A DNA stretch of 15,045 nucleotides from Bacillota bacterium (lineage in GTDB: Bacteria > Bacillota > Clostridia > Lutisporales > Lutisporaceae). The position numbers and the translations under genes were made by a program. How positions within the stretch are numbered: the first letter of the stretch is position 1; each line of letters opens with the position of its first letter. This document shows, one piece after another, positions 1 to 5,973 of the stretch. The stretch is from positions 1 to 15,045 of the forward strand of contig JAEXXN010000360.1 of NCBI GenBank assembly GCA_023405875.1, written 5' to 3'. The notes under the pieces are model-generated. The model made no database searches and had not been told where the DNA came from. It saw only the letters and a program-made list of their open reading frames with translations.

Positions 1-1146
1 GTCAAGGCCTGTAATTGCGCCCACAACTGTAGCGGTTACAGCACCGACACTCTGGTTCAAAGGTACTGCCCCTGCCAAAGCAACGCCCAGGTCATTCACC
101 AGCCCGTTTGAGCCTTCAGGAAGCACTTTGCCGAAGATATCAACTATAGCTGAATCTCCCAGATAGAAAAAGGCAGCGATCGGGATAACGGGTCCGAATA
201 CCTTGAACCCGAATTGAAGCCCCTCTATCATATGCTGTGTGATTTTGCCCAGGGGATCAGCCTTATAGGCAAAAAAGGCTATTATTATCAGTATCAGTAT
301 CGAGGTTCCTCCGATCAAGGCGGTTGCATCGCCGCCCTGAAGCTTTGCCACGAACATTATTGCTATATCAATGGCAAAAAGAACAGGCACCAAAGCGGCA
401 AGAGCTTTTTGGGTCGCTGACGGCATTTTCTTCATTACCCCGATTTCCTCGTTGGCTGCGCTAACGGTATTATTCTTCCAGACATCTTCCACCTTCAGTG
501 CCCCGGACTTTATGTCCTTCATTAGCAGCCAAAAGGCCGCGACGGTTGTAACCAGCCCCATTACAATTACCAGGGGCACGCTTGCAGCCACAACCTCCGA
601 AACAGGTATTCCCGCTCCGTCCGCCGTTAACTTGGGCGCACCCTGGATTATGAAGTCTCCGGACAATGCAATTCCATGCCCGAAGAGGTTCATTGCCACG
701 GCAACACCCATAGCCGGAAGCTTTGCCTTGATGGCTACGGGTAAAAGCACCGCCCCCATGAGGGCTACTGCGGGTGAAGGCCAGAAGAACCAGGATATCA
801 CCATCATAAGTATTCCTATGATCCAGTAAGCCAGGGCCGGTGTGCGTATCAATCTTGTAAAGGGGCTTACCATCACCTCGTTGATGCCTGCCTTCATCAA
901 TACTTTACTCATGCCGTAAATTATTGATATTACAAGTATCGTACCCAGCAGCTCCTTAATTGCATATGCAAAGCTGTTGAACACCCCTGTAACCGACAGA
1001 GTGACTGAGGAGGTAGCTATGAATCCCAGCACCAGAATTCCCGTGATGCAGATGAAGCTGGTATCCTTTTTCATTACAATGAATGCAATAATCAGCAGTA
1101 TGAAGAGCATATACACCCAATGTAAGGCGCTAAGTGTTATTCCCAT
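1..1146 (-). CDS. Polytopic membrane transporter, probably ion-transporter superfamily (partial, C-terminus outside window)
   Basis: This reading frame starts at the ATG whose first base is 1146 and stays open to base 1, giving 382 residues without a stop, so the C-terminus lies beyond the window. A GGGAGGAG ribosome binding site sits just upstream of the start. The protein is almost wholly hydrophobic, with about nine or ten membrane segments visible. Between membrane segments there are Gly/Pro/Ser-rich stretches such as WPSPAVALMGAVLLPVA (about residues 122-138) and GHGIALSGDF (about 156-165). These resemble the re-entrant hairpin regions of the GntP, DcuC and NhaC-like members of the ion-transporter superfamily. 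That placement is inference from overall character, and the substrate (an organic acid, or an ion with Na+/H+ exchange) cannot be told. It appears to be the first gene of its transcript, with 431 bp of non-coding DNA upstream. Confidence 0.8.
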   Translation of the reverse strand, partial: MGITLSALHWVYMLFILLIIAFIVMKKDTSFICITGILVLGFIATSSVTLSVTGVFNSFAYAIKELLGTILVISIIYGMSKVLMKAGINEVMVSPFTRLIRTPALAYWIIGILMMVISWFFWPSPAVALMGAVLLPVAIKAKLPAMGVAVAMNLFGHGIALSGDFIIQGAPKLTADGAGIPVSEVVAASVPLVIVMGLVTTVAAFWLLMKDIKSGALKVEDVWKNNTVSAANEEIGVMKKMPSATQKALAALVPVLFAIDIAIMFVAKLQGGDATALIGGTSILILIIIAFFAYKADPLGKITQHMIEGLQFGFKVFGPVIPIAAFFYLGDSAIVDIFGKVLPEGSNGLVNDLGVALAGAVPLNQSVGAVTATVVGAITGLD

Positions 1147-1285
1147 TGAAACTCCTCCCAAAAAATCTAATTACTACACAATATGCAGAGGGCTTCAATA
1201 GGGTACAGTTTGCAGCGGGCAAATATGAGGCGGGATTGTGGGACGATGAGTTATATCTAAAGTTGGTATAGGCTTTGGAGTGAAA

Positions 1286-1445
1286 GTGAAATGTTATACC
1301 GCAACACAAGCTCCGAAACCAGAACTTCTAAGCTCATTCCGGGCAGCAGCAAAACTCGCTCCGCTCAAACAGTTGCTGCTGCTATTCCTCCATTTCGCCA
1401 AGAAGTTCTATGGTTTCTCCGCAAGGCTGCCGTATAACATTTCAC
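1286..1445. repeat. 160-bp imperfect palindromic (foldback) element
   Basis: The outer arms GTGAAATGTTATAC (1286-1299) and GTATAACATTTCAC (1432-1445) are perfect inverted copies of 14 bp. Matching inner blocks keep the same order: GAAACCA (1315-1321) with TGGTTTC (1411-1417), AGAACTTCT (1321-1329) with AGAAGTTCT (1401-1409), and GCAGCAGCAA (1343-1352) with TTGCTGCTGC (1373-1382). Both strands would form a long, bulged cruciform or RNA stem. No coding potential fits; the short plus-strand frame across it is a by-product of the repeat. The form is that of a non-autonomous dispersed palindrome, MITE-like or REP-like. Copy number cannot be judged from this window. Confidence 0.8.
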
Positions 1446-1507
1446 AACATTCCAAAGCCTGCTATCCTCAGCTTGTAATCTCGAAATCCACCCATAGGAA
1501 TGAGCAA

Positions 1508-1571
1508 TTCACATACCGCCCCGTTTTGTCATGCTATTCTATAGCAGCAACAAAAAGGAACGGTATGTGAA
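1508..1571. repeat. Nested 64-bp hairpin just after the Pro/Gly-rich gene
   Basis: TTCACATACCG (1508-1518) is the exact inverse of CGGTATGTGAA (1561-1571). Inside it, TTTTGT (1524-1529) pairs with ACAAAA (1550-1555), and TGCTAT (1532-1537) pairs with ATAGCA (1541-1546) around a TCT loop. The stem begins about seven bases after the stop codon of the minus-strand gene at 1578-1991. There is no T-run after it on that strand, so it looks more like an mRNA-end stabiliser or a small dispersed palindrome than a classical intrinsic terminator. Confidence 0.7.
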
Positions 1572-1577
1572 CCGCTC

Positions 1578-1991
1578 CTAATAGCAATAAAAGCTGGCTA
1601 TTCTTCTTAAATCTATTCCGAAATATACCCACCTGAATCCGGTCCATCTCCAGCCGGCTACCGAACGAGGTCCTACAAAGTTCAGCCAGACCCAGAATTC
1701 CCTGCCGTTGTCCAGCCGCATATATACAAACCTGTTCCGGCATCTTCTTATAGCACCCGAATCGATCGCCTTTATTCCCGGCCCCTGCGGCTGCACCAGA
1801 CTGGGCTTTGCAGCCGGCGGTGGTCCGGAAGGAGGACCGCCGGACGAGCCGGGTCCTGATCCCGGTCCGAAGGACGGGGGAAGCTGCGGCCCGGAGGGCC
1901 CGAATATCGGAGGCCGCTGCCTGTAGAACGGACAGTTTTCACATTCGTCATTATCTAATTCAAAATCATTTCTTTCATCGTCATCATACAT
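1578..1991 (-). CDS. Small Pro/Gly-rich protein of unknown function
   Basis: The 137-residue protein has three visible parts. Residues 1-20 are very acidic and end with a Cys17-x-x-Cys20 pair. Residues about 26-72 are a low-complexity Pro/Gly/Ser linker. Residues about 80-137 form a compact, aromatic- and Arg-rich domain with WVWLNFVG, GWRWTGFRWVYFGID and a terminal SFYCY. No signal peptide or membrane segment is present. The ATG at 1991 follows a modest GGGAG site. I do not recognise a characterised family. Small clostridial proteins of this build, with a disordered Pro/Gly-rich front and an aromatic tail domain, suggest a surface or spore-coat component, but that is only a guess. Its codon pattern and the clear domain boundary argue that it is real. 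A nested hairpin follows its stop codon. Confidence 0.75.
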   Translation of the reverse strand: MYDDDERNDFELDNDECENCPFYRQRPPIFGPSGPQLPPSFGPGSGPGSSGGPPSGPPPAAKPSLVQPQGPGIKAIDSGAIRRCRNRFVYMRLDNGREFWVWLNFVGPRSVAGWRWTGFRWVYFGIDLRRIASFYCY

Positions 1992-2052
1992 ATACTCTCA
2001 CTCCCATACACATTTGCTACCAGTATATGCATAATGCAAGTCCAGAGTTCTC

Positions 2053-2084
2053 CAAAAAATTAAGCCAGGCTATCCGCCCGGCTT
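2053..2084 (-). terminator. Intrinsic terminator after the VOC gene
   Basis: Read on the minus strand, AAGCCGGGC, a five-base loop and GCCTGGCTT form a nine-pair stem with one G-T wobble, followed by AATTTTTT. It begins seven bases past the stop codon of the VOC gene. On the plus strand AAGCCAGGC is 2062-2070 and GCCCGGCTT is 2076-2084. Confidence 0.85.
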
Positions 2085-2090
2085 TCATAA

Positions 2091-2462
2091 TTATAGCTTG
2101 AAACCTTCTATAAACTCTATTCCGACCCCATTGGGATCATTTACAAAGGCAAACCTGGTTCCTCCCGAAGCACCGACAGGCCCGCTGCTTATAGCCACAT
2201 TCTTCTGCTTCAGCATAGCTATTACAGCATCAAGGTCGTCCACCTCAAAGCCTATGGATACAGAACCTTTGCCGCTATTGACGGCTTCCTCCTCATGGGC
2301 TATCAGCTCTACGGCATTTCCCGCCTCATCCTTCAGGAACATAATGTCTATCCCCGGCCGCGGGCTGAAACGCTTTGCTTCCTTCAGCCCCAATATCTCT
2401 TTATAGAACGCTGCCGATTCCTCCATGTTTTTTACAGCTACCGTCACAAAACCGTATTTCAT
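2091..2462 (-). CDS. VOC-fold (glyoxalase/bleomycin resistance-like) protein
   Basis: At 123 residues this is one VOC subunit made of two beta-alpha-beta-beta-beta modules. The first runs from KYGFVTVAVKNMEESAAFYKE and the second from SVSIGFEVDDLDAVIAMLK to FVNDPNGVGIEFIEGF, the usual DPxGxxxEF-like ending. VOC proteins act as dimers and include glyoxalase I, ring-cleavage dioxygenases, fosfomycin thiol transferases and metal-free antibiotic binders. The two acidic metal-ligand positions look kept (Glu52 in VELI, Glu116 in IEFIE). The two usual histidines are replaced by non-ligands near residues 5-7 (FVT) and 69-70 (SI). It is therefore unlikely to be a standard glyoxalase I. The ATG at 2462 has a strong AGGAGGAG site, and a good terminator follows the gene. 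Substrate and role are unknown. Confidence 0.85.
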   Translation of the reverse strand: MKYGFVTVAVKNMEESAAFYKEILGLKEAKRFSPRPGIDIMFLKDEAGNAVELIAHEEEAVNSGKGSVSIGFEVDDLDAVIAMLKQKNVAISSGPVGASGGTRFAFVNDPNGVGIEFIEGFKL

Positions 2463-2535
2463 GTTGACTCCTCCTCTTTAGTATTAATTTACTGTTTCAC
2501 CGTCACGGTTATTTGATACATACTTTTACTGTAAG

Positions 2536-2549
2536 GTGATAGGTATCAC
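2536..2549. promoter_or_regulatory. Possible operator upstream of the VOC gene
   Basis: GTGATA-GG-TATCAC is an inverted repeat with six-base arms, about 75 bp upstream of the VOC start codon, in the region where its promoter should lie. A second small palindrome, ACCGTCACGGT (2499-2509), lies between it and the gene. A dimeric repressor or a MerR-type activator site is possible. No regulator gene is adjacent, so this is a weak call. Confidence 0.3.
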
Positions 2550-2592
2550 TAAAAAAATTATTCCATCTATTCAGCCATTAGTCAATGCAACG

Positions 2593-2620
2593 AAAAAAGA
2601 ATAGCATTTTTTGCTATTCT
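2593..2620 (-). terminator. Intrinsic terminator after speD
   Basis: On the minus strand AGAATAGCA, a short A-rich loop and TGCTATTCT form a nine-pair stem followed by a run of T. It begins about 20 bases after the speD stop codon and separates speD from the VOC gene. Confidence 0.9.
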
Positions 2621-2638
2621 CGATAAGCCGCTTTTCGA

Positions 2639-3463
2639 CTAAACCTTTGGAAGATTTATTCCATAGAATATCTCTGTGATTTCTCTGTCCAGCTTCTTTT
2701 CTATTTCCTTTTTTTCCTTCGGGCTCAGGTCCTCTTCTCTGATCTCAAAAAGATAATTGCTCAGCTCCAGGTCGCTGATGCGCATCTTTGTATGGAATAT
2801 ATTGGACTGGTATATATTCATATCTATCAGAGTATATCTGTCTATCGTTTCCTTAGCAATGAAATTCTGTATTGAGTTTATCTTATGATCTATAAAGTGT
2901 TTTCTTCCGTTTACATCCCTTGTATAGCCCCTGACCCTGTAGTCAATTGTTATGATATCCGAATCAAAGCTCTGAATAAGATAATTCAAAGCCTTTAAGG
3001 GGGATATGGTCCCACAGGTGGTTACATCTATATCAACCCTGAAGGTGCTGATTTCGTTCTGAGGATGGCTTTCAGGGTAAGTATGCACCGTTACATGGCT
3101 TTTATCCAGATGTCCGACTATATTTTCCCTTATTGGAGTGATTATACCCCTGTTGCAGGAAGGATCAAGCACATATAGAGGAACCTCCTCCTCTGAAATA
3201 AGCAGCGTAACGCTTGCTCCCTGGGGGTCGTAATCCTGCTTGGCCACATTAAGCACACTTGCTCCTATCATTTCGGTAACATCGCTTAATATTTTGGTAA
3301 GCCTTGTGGAATTGTACTGCTCATCAATATACTCTATATATTTTTTACGGTCTTCAGTAGTCTTGGTATAACAAATATCGTATATGTTAAAGCTCAAGGA
3401 TTTTGTAAGATTGTTAAAGCCATAGAGCTTCAGCTTACCATTTGCGGCTTTCATAAGCATCAC
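2639..3463 (-). CDS. speD: S-adenosylmethionine decarboxylase proenzyme, Enterobacteria-type
   Basis: SpeD removes CO2 from S-adenosylmethionine to make the aminopropyl donor for spermidine synthesis. The protein is about 270 residues and matches the long E. coli-type family: KLKLYGFNNLTKSLSFNIYD at the start, YDPQGASVTLL at about 78-88, HPQNEISTFRVDID at about 133-146 and SPLKALNYLIQSFDSDIITI later. The self-cleavage site is HLDKSH. Cleavage before Ser122 gives the pyruvoyl cofactor, and the catalytic Cys is Cys150 in TTCG. The start is uncertain by a few codons: GTG 3463, ATG 3460 and ATG 3454 are all in frame, and GAGGA upstream best fits the first two. A near-consensus promoter lies about 60 bp upstream and a strong terminator follows, so it is a single-gene transcript. 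No spermidine synthase or arginine/ornithine decarboxylase gene is in the window. Confidence 0.97.
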   Translation of the reverse strand: MMLMKAANGKLKLYGFNNLTKSLSFNIYDICYTKTTEDRKKYIEYIDEQYNSTRLTKILSDVTEMIGASVLNVAKQDYDPQGASVTLLISEEEVPLYVLDPSCNRGIITPIRENIVGHLDKSHVTVHTYPESHPQNEISTFRVDIDVTTCGTISPLKALNYLIQSFDSDIITIDYRVRGYTRDVNGRKHFIDHKINSIQNFIAKETIDRYTLIDMNIYQSNIFHTKMRISDLELSNYLFEIREEDLSPKEKKEIEKKLDREITEIFYGINLPKV

Positions 3464-3519
3464 ACCCCATTCCTCGTTATTGTGATATTTATCTGCAAAT
3501 TACAATGCAGACCATTTTA

Positions 3520-3548
3520 ATATTAAGCCCAAACATATCAATTGTCAA
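3520..3548 (-). promoter_or_regulatory. Sigma-A-type promoter for speD
   Basis: On the minus strand TTGACA (plus-strand 3543-3548) is followed by a 17-bp spacer and TAATAT (plus-strand 3520-3525). The -35 matches consensus fully and the -10 matches five of six positions. It lies about 57 bp upstream of the speD start, in the gap after the AraC-type regulator gene. Confidence 0.85.
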
Positions 3549-3576
3549 CCATTTGACTCCAATAAATAAATATTGG

Positions 3577-4464
3577 TTATTGTCCCAGTTTTTCAAGCTC
3601 TCCTACCATCTTATGATGCCGCTTGGGAGACAGTCCGTACATCTTCTTGAAAGCCCTTACAAAGCTGGAATAATCCCCGAATCCACATGATCTGCAAGCT
3701 TCCGTCATGGTACTGCCGTCTTTGATGAGCGTGTTTGCCATTTTCAGGCGCTTCTGGAGAATATAACTGTGTATTGTATAGCCTGTCTGACTTTTGAACT
3801 TGTGCATGAGATGATACCTGCTCATATAGAATCTGGCCGCCAGACTTTCTATGGACATATCCTCACAGAGGTTTTCATTTATATGCCTTATTACTTCTCC
3901 TATGCCCTCGTTGTAATCTCCCTCTACCTGGTGCAGTCCTGCCTCAGGCTTGAGGTACAGCCTGTTAAGATATACCATGAACTGCAGGAATAAGGAGTTT
4001 CTGAGCACCTGAGTTCCAAAACCGTCGCAGGAGCATTCGCTCTTGAGCTGGGATAGTATGTATTTAACCTGACGTAGCAGCTCGTTATTCAATCTGAGAA
4101 TATTCCGCTTCTCCTTCGCGGCTGTTTCAAAGCAATCCAGCAGATTGCTGCCTTCCTGGTTATGCTTGTGAAGAAAGCTTGAATTCACCCATATTATCAT
4201 CCTCTCATAGGTGCCGCTGCCTCCGATTATAGCCCTGTGTATCTCGCTGCTGCTGACCAGAAGTATGTCCCAGGGCTTGAGCTTGTATGACTTTCCTTCA
4301 ATCAGATATGTTACATTCCCCGAAATGAATATTATTATTTTGTTGAAATCATGAAAGTGAAAATCAAATTCCATGCTCTTCCTGTCCTTAAGATGAAAAA
4401 ATTGGAAATCCTTATTCAAATATCCCCGCTTGCTGCCTGAGATCACTAATTCATCCTTTTCCAT
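3577..4464 (-). CDS. AraC-family transcriptional regulator with N-terminal cupin
   Basis: The protein has 295 residues, typical for the family. Residues about 30-95 are an AraC-type cupin, with FHFHDFNKIIIFISG followed by GKSYKLKPWDILLVSSSEIH, which would bind a small effector. Residues about 188-285 hold the paired helix-turn-helix domain: IGEVIRHINENLCEDMSIESLA, then MSRYHLMHKFKSQTG, ending in CGFGDYSSFVRAFKKMYGLSP, the family signature. I place the start at ATG 4464 because AAGGAGG ends five bases before it. An in-frame ATG at 4491 lacks such a site. The gene is divergent from asd, with a 215-bp gap between the start codons, so it may regulate itself and possibly asd. The effector is unknown. 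No sugar-use genes are nearby. Confidence 0.93.
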   Translation of the reverse strand: MEKDELVISGSKRGYLNKDFQFFHLKDRKSMEFDFHFHDFNKIIIFISGNVTYLIEGKSYKLKPWDILLVSSSEIHRAIIGGSGTYERMIIWVNSSFLHKHNQEGSNLLDCFETAAKEKRNILRLNNELLRQVKYILSQLKSECSCDGFGTQVLRNSLFLQFMVYLNRLYLKPEAGLHQVEGDYNEGIGEVIRHINENLCEDMSIESLAARFYMSRYHLMHKFKSQTGYTIHSYILQKRLKMANTLIKDGSTMTEACRSCGFGDYSSFVRAFKKMYGLSPKRHHKMVGELEKLGQ

Positions 4465-4557
4465 TCCTGCCTCCTTGTTATTCACTGCCATCCGGCGTCT
4501 CCAGCCTTATAAGCCCGGCCAAATCCCACTTCCGCCGCTTATTGCCCATTGTCTTAT

Positions 4558-4586
4558 ATACTATAGCACAAAATGCAATATTTCAA
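4558..4586 (-). promoter_or_regulatory. Probable promoter of the AraC-type regulator
   Basis: On the minus strand TTGAAA (plus-strand 4581-4586), a 17-bp spacer and TAGTAT (plus-strand 4558-4563) form a good promoter, about 95 bp upstream of the regulator start codon. Confidence 0.6.
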
Positions 4587-4621
4587 GCACTTTAGGCAAT
4601 AAATATAGCAAATGCTTTGAG

Positions 4622-4627
4622 TATAAT
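4622..4627 (+). promoter_or_regulatory. Probable -10 box of asd
   Basis: A perfect TATAAT lies 52 bp upstream of the asd start. No convincing -35 box is found 16-18 bp before it, which would fit a promoter needing an activator. Two copies of TATAGCA, each followed closely by AAATGC, start at 4562 and 4604. They are 42 bp apart, about four helical turns, and overlap the regions of both divergent promoters. Confidence 0.45.
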
Positions 4628-4679
4628 ATATGTAATGGATACCCTTAAATATACTTTAAATATTCCCGGAGGTAGAAAA

Positions 4680-5765
4680 ATGAAAAAAAAATTAAAGGCC
4701 GGAATACTCGGAGCGACAGGCTTTGTAGGACAGCGCCTGGTCACACTGCTTCATGACCATCCATACTTTGAAGTCAGTGTGCTGGCTGCCAGTGAAAGGT
4801 CGGCAGGCAAGCGCTACCAGGATGCCGTCCTTGGAAAATGGAAGCTATCAGAGCCTGTTCCGGAAAGCATGAAGGATATAACGGTAAGGAACCTGAATGA
4901 TGTTGATGAAATAAGCAGAGAGGTTGATTTTGTTTTTTGCGCTGTAGACATGGCTGCGGATGAAATAAGAAAGCTGGAGGAGAGCTATGCAAAAGCGGAG
5001 ACTCCGGTAGTATCAAACAATTCTGCCCACCGCCGCACCCCGGATGTGCCGGTTGTGATACCGGAGGTGAATCCGGGGCATCTGCTCATACTGGAAAAGC
5101 AGATGCAGCGCCTGGGCACCGCAAGAGGCTTTATAGTTACCAAGCCCAATTGTTCCATTCAGTGCTATGCTCCTGCAATAAATGCACTTATGGACTTCAA
5201 GCCTTCAGTAATATCCGTATGCACCTACCAGTCAATTTCGGGAAGCGGGAAAACCTTCAAGGACTGGCCTGAAATGGTTGACAATGTTATACCCTTCATA
5301 GCAGGCGAAGAAGAAAAAAGTGAGCAGGAACCGTTGAAGCTGTGGGGCCAGATTAAAGGCGGCATTATAGAAAAGGCCTCTGACCCTGTTATATCGGCTC
5401 AATGTATAAGAATACCCGCTTCCGAAGGTCATCTGGCGGCAGTATCGGTATCCTTCGTCCACAAGCCGGACAGGGAGACGATAATAGAGCGCTGGAAAAA
5501 TTATAACGGAAAGCCCCAGCTACTCAAGCTGCCAAGCGCTCCCAAACAATTCCTCAACTATTTCAGTGAAGAAAACAGGCCTCAGACAGGGCTTGACAGG
5601 GAGCTGGAGAATGGAATGGGAATATCCCTGGGAAGGCTACGGGAGGACAGCATATTTGACTACAAATTTGTATGCCTGTCGCACAATACACTGAGAGGGG
5701 CTGCGGGAGGCTCGGTGCTGACTGCGGAGCTGCTTGCGGCGGAGGGCTATATAGTGCCGAAATAA
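4680..5765 (+). CDS. asd: Aspartate-semialdehyde dehydrogenase
   Basis: The enzyme reduces aspartyl-4-phosphate to aspartate 4-semialdehyde with NADPH, the branch-point step toward lysine/diaminopimelate, threonine and methionine. The protein has 361 residues and is of the archaeal/fungal-like ASADH type. The Rossmann motif GATGFVGQ is at residues 11-18. The catalytic Cys158 lies in TKPNCSIQ. The substrate-binding segment SISGSGKT is at about 185-192, and the active-site His251 is in ASEGH. The C-terminus RGAAGGSVLTAELL is the usual cofactor-contact helix. ATG 4680 is chosen because GGAGG precedes it by seven bases. In-frame upstream codons back to 4617 have no ribosome binding site and overlap the promoter. 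No dapA or lysC homologue is adjacent, so it appears monocistronic. It is divergent from the AraC-type gene. Confidence 0.96.
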   Translation: MKKKLKAGILGATGFVGQRLVTLLHDHPYFEVSVLAASERSAGKRYQDAVLGKWKLSEPVPESMKDITVRNLNDVDEISREVDFVFCAVDMAADEIRKLEESYAKAETPVVSNNSAHRRTPDVPVVIPEVNPGHLLILEKQMQRLGTARGFIVTKPNCSIQCYAPAINALMDFKPSVISVCTYQSISGSGKTFKDWPEMVDNVIPFIAGEEEKSEQEPLKLWGQIKGGIIEKASDPVISAQCIRIPASEGHLAAVSVSFVHKPDRETIIERWKNYNGKPQLLKLPSAPKQFLNYFSEENRPQTGLDRELENGMGISLGRLREDSIFDYKFVCLSHNTLRGAAGGSVLTAELLAAEGYIVPK

Positions 5766-5769
5766 AAAA

Positions 5770-5791
5770 ATGCGGCTTATGCCGTATTTGT
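5770..5791 (+). terminator. Weak intrinsic terminator after asd
   Basis: ATGCGGC (5770-5776), a TTAT loop and GCCGTAT (5781-5787) make a seven-pair stem with one G-T wobble, starting four bases after the stop codon. Only three T residues follow, so termination may be partial. The larger foldback element downstream may contribute. Confidence 0.5.
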
Positions 5792-5801
5792 AGGATATTG
5801 C

Positions 5802-5928
5802 GACGTAAAAACGATGTGCAACAACCGGAACGACACGGGGGTCGTTCCCTACAATATACCAATTGTTTGTAGGGAACGGCCTCCGTGCCGTTCCGCACTC
5901 ATGTTGCACATTCTTCATATATTACGTC
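5802..5928. repeat. 127-bp nested palindromic (foldback) element
   Basis: Three nested pairs of arms are visible. GACGTAA (5802-5808) matches TTACGTC (5922-5928). ATGTGCAACA (5814-5823) matches TGTTGCACAT (5902-5911). A 28-bp inner arm (5827-5854) matches 5867-5894 with three mismatches around a 12-base loop. The inner arm carries the GTAGGGAACGG-like core that I associate with dispersed repeats of clostridial genomes, though this is from memory and unverified. The element lies between the ends of the convergent asd and carboxypeptidase genes and could terminate transcripts from both sides. Confidence 0.85.
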
Positions 5929-5944
5929 AAACTACTGCAAAATC

Positions 5945-5973
5945 GGGACAAGGAACCTGTCCCCCTGTCCCAC
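5945..5973. repeat. GGGACA palindromic repeat, possible terminator
   Basis: GGGACA (5945-5950) pairs with TGTCCC (5959-5964), and a second CTGTCCC (5965-5971) follows directly. The unit ends at the stop codon of the carboxypeptidase gene. On the minus strand the stem is followed by GATTTTG, a poor T-run, so terminator activity is uncertain. Its sequence differs from the neighbouring 127-bp element. Confidence 0.55.

Larger units (their letters stand above)
1147..1577. other. Non-coding gap of 431 bp
   Basis: This gap lies upstream of the transporter and downstream of the Pro/Gly-rich small protein, both on the minus strand. It holds the 160-bp foldback element (1286-1445) and a smaller nested hairpin (1508-1571). 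A weak minus-strand promoter-like pair, TTGAAG then TAGTAA with a 16-bp spacer, lies about 30-65 bp upstream of the transporter start. I see no gene. The plus-strand open frame over 1280-1570 has no ribosome binding site and consists mainly of the two palindromes. Confidence 0.6.

Noticed and set aside
371..829. 152-residue plus-strand open frame
   Set aside because: It is the antisense shadow of the transporter gene on the minus strand, which has a good start site and continuous membrane-helix pattern.
1280..1570. 96-residue plus-strand open frame
   Set aside because: It has no ribosome binding site and is composed mostly of the two palindromes at 1286-1445 and 1508-1571.
3560..3577. CCAATA...TATTGG hairpin after the AraC-type gene
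   Set aside because: Weak AT-rich stem without a following T-run, so I did not call it a terminator.
4617..4679. Longer start for asd adding 21 residues
   Set aside because: The extra codons overlap the promoter -10 region and have no ribosome site; GGAGG seven bases before ATG 4680 decides the start.
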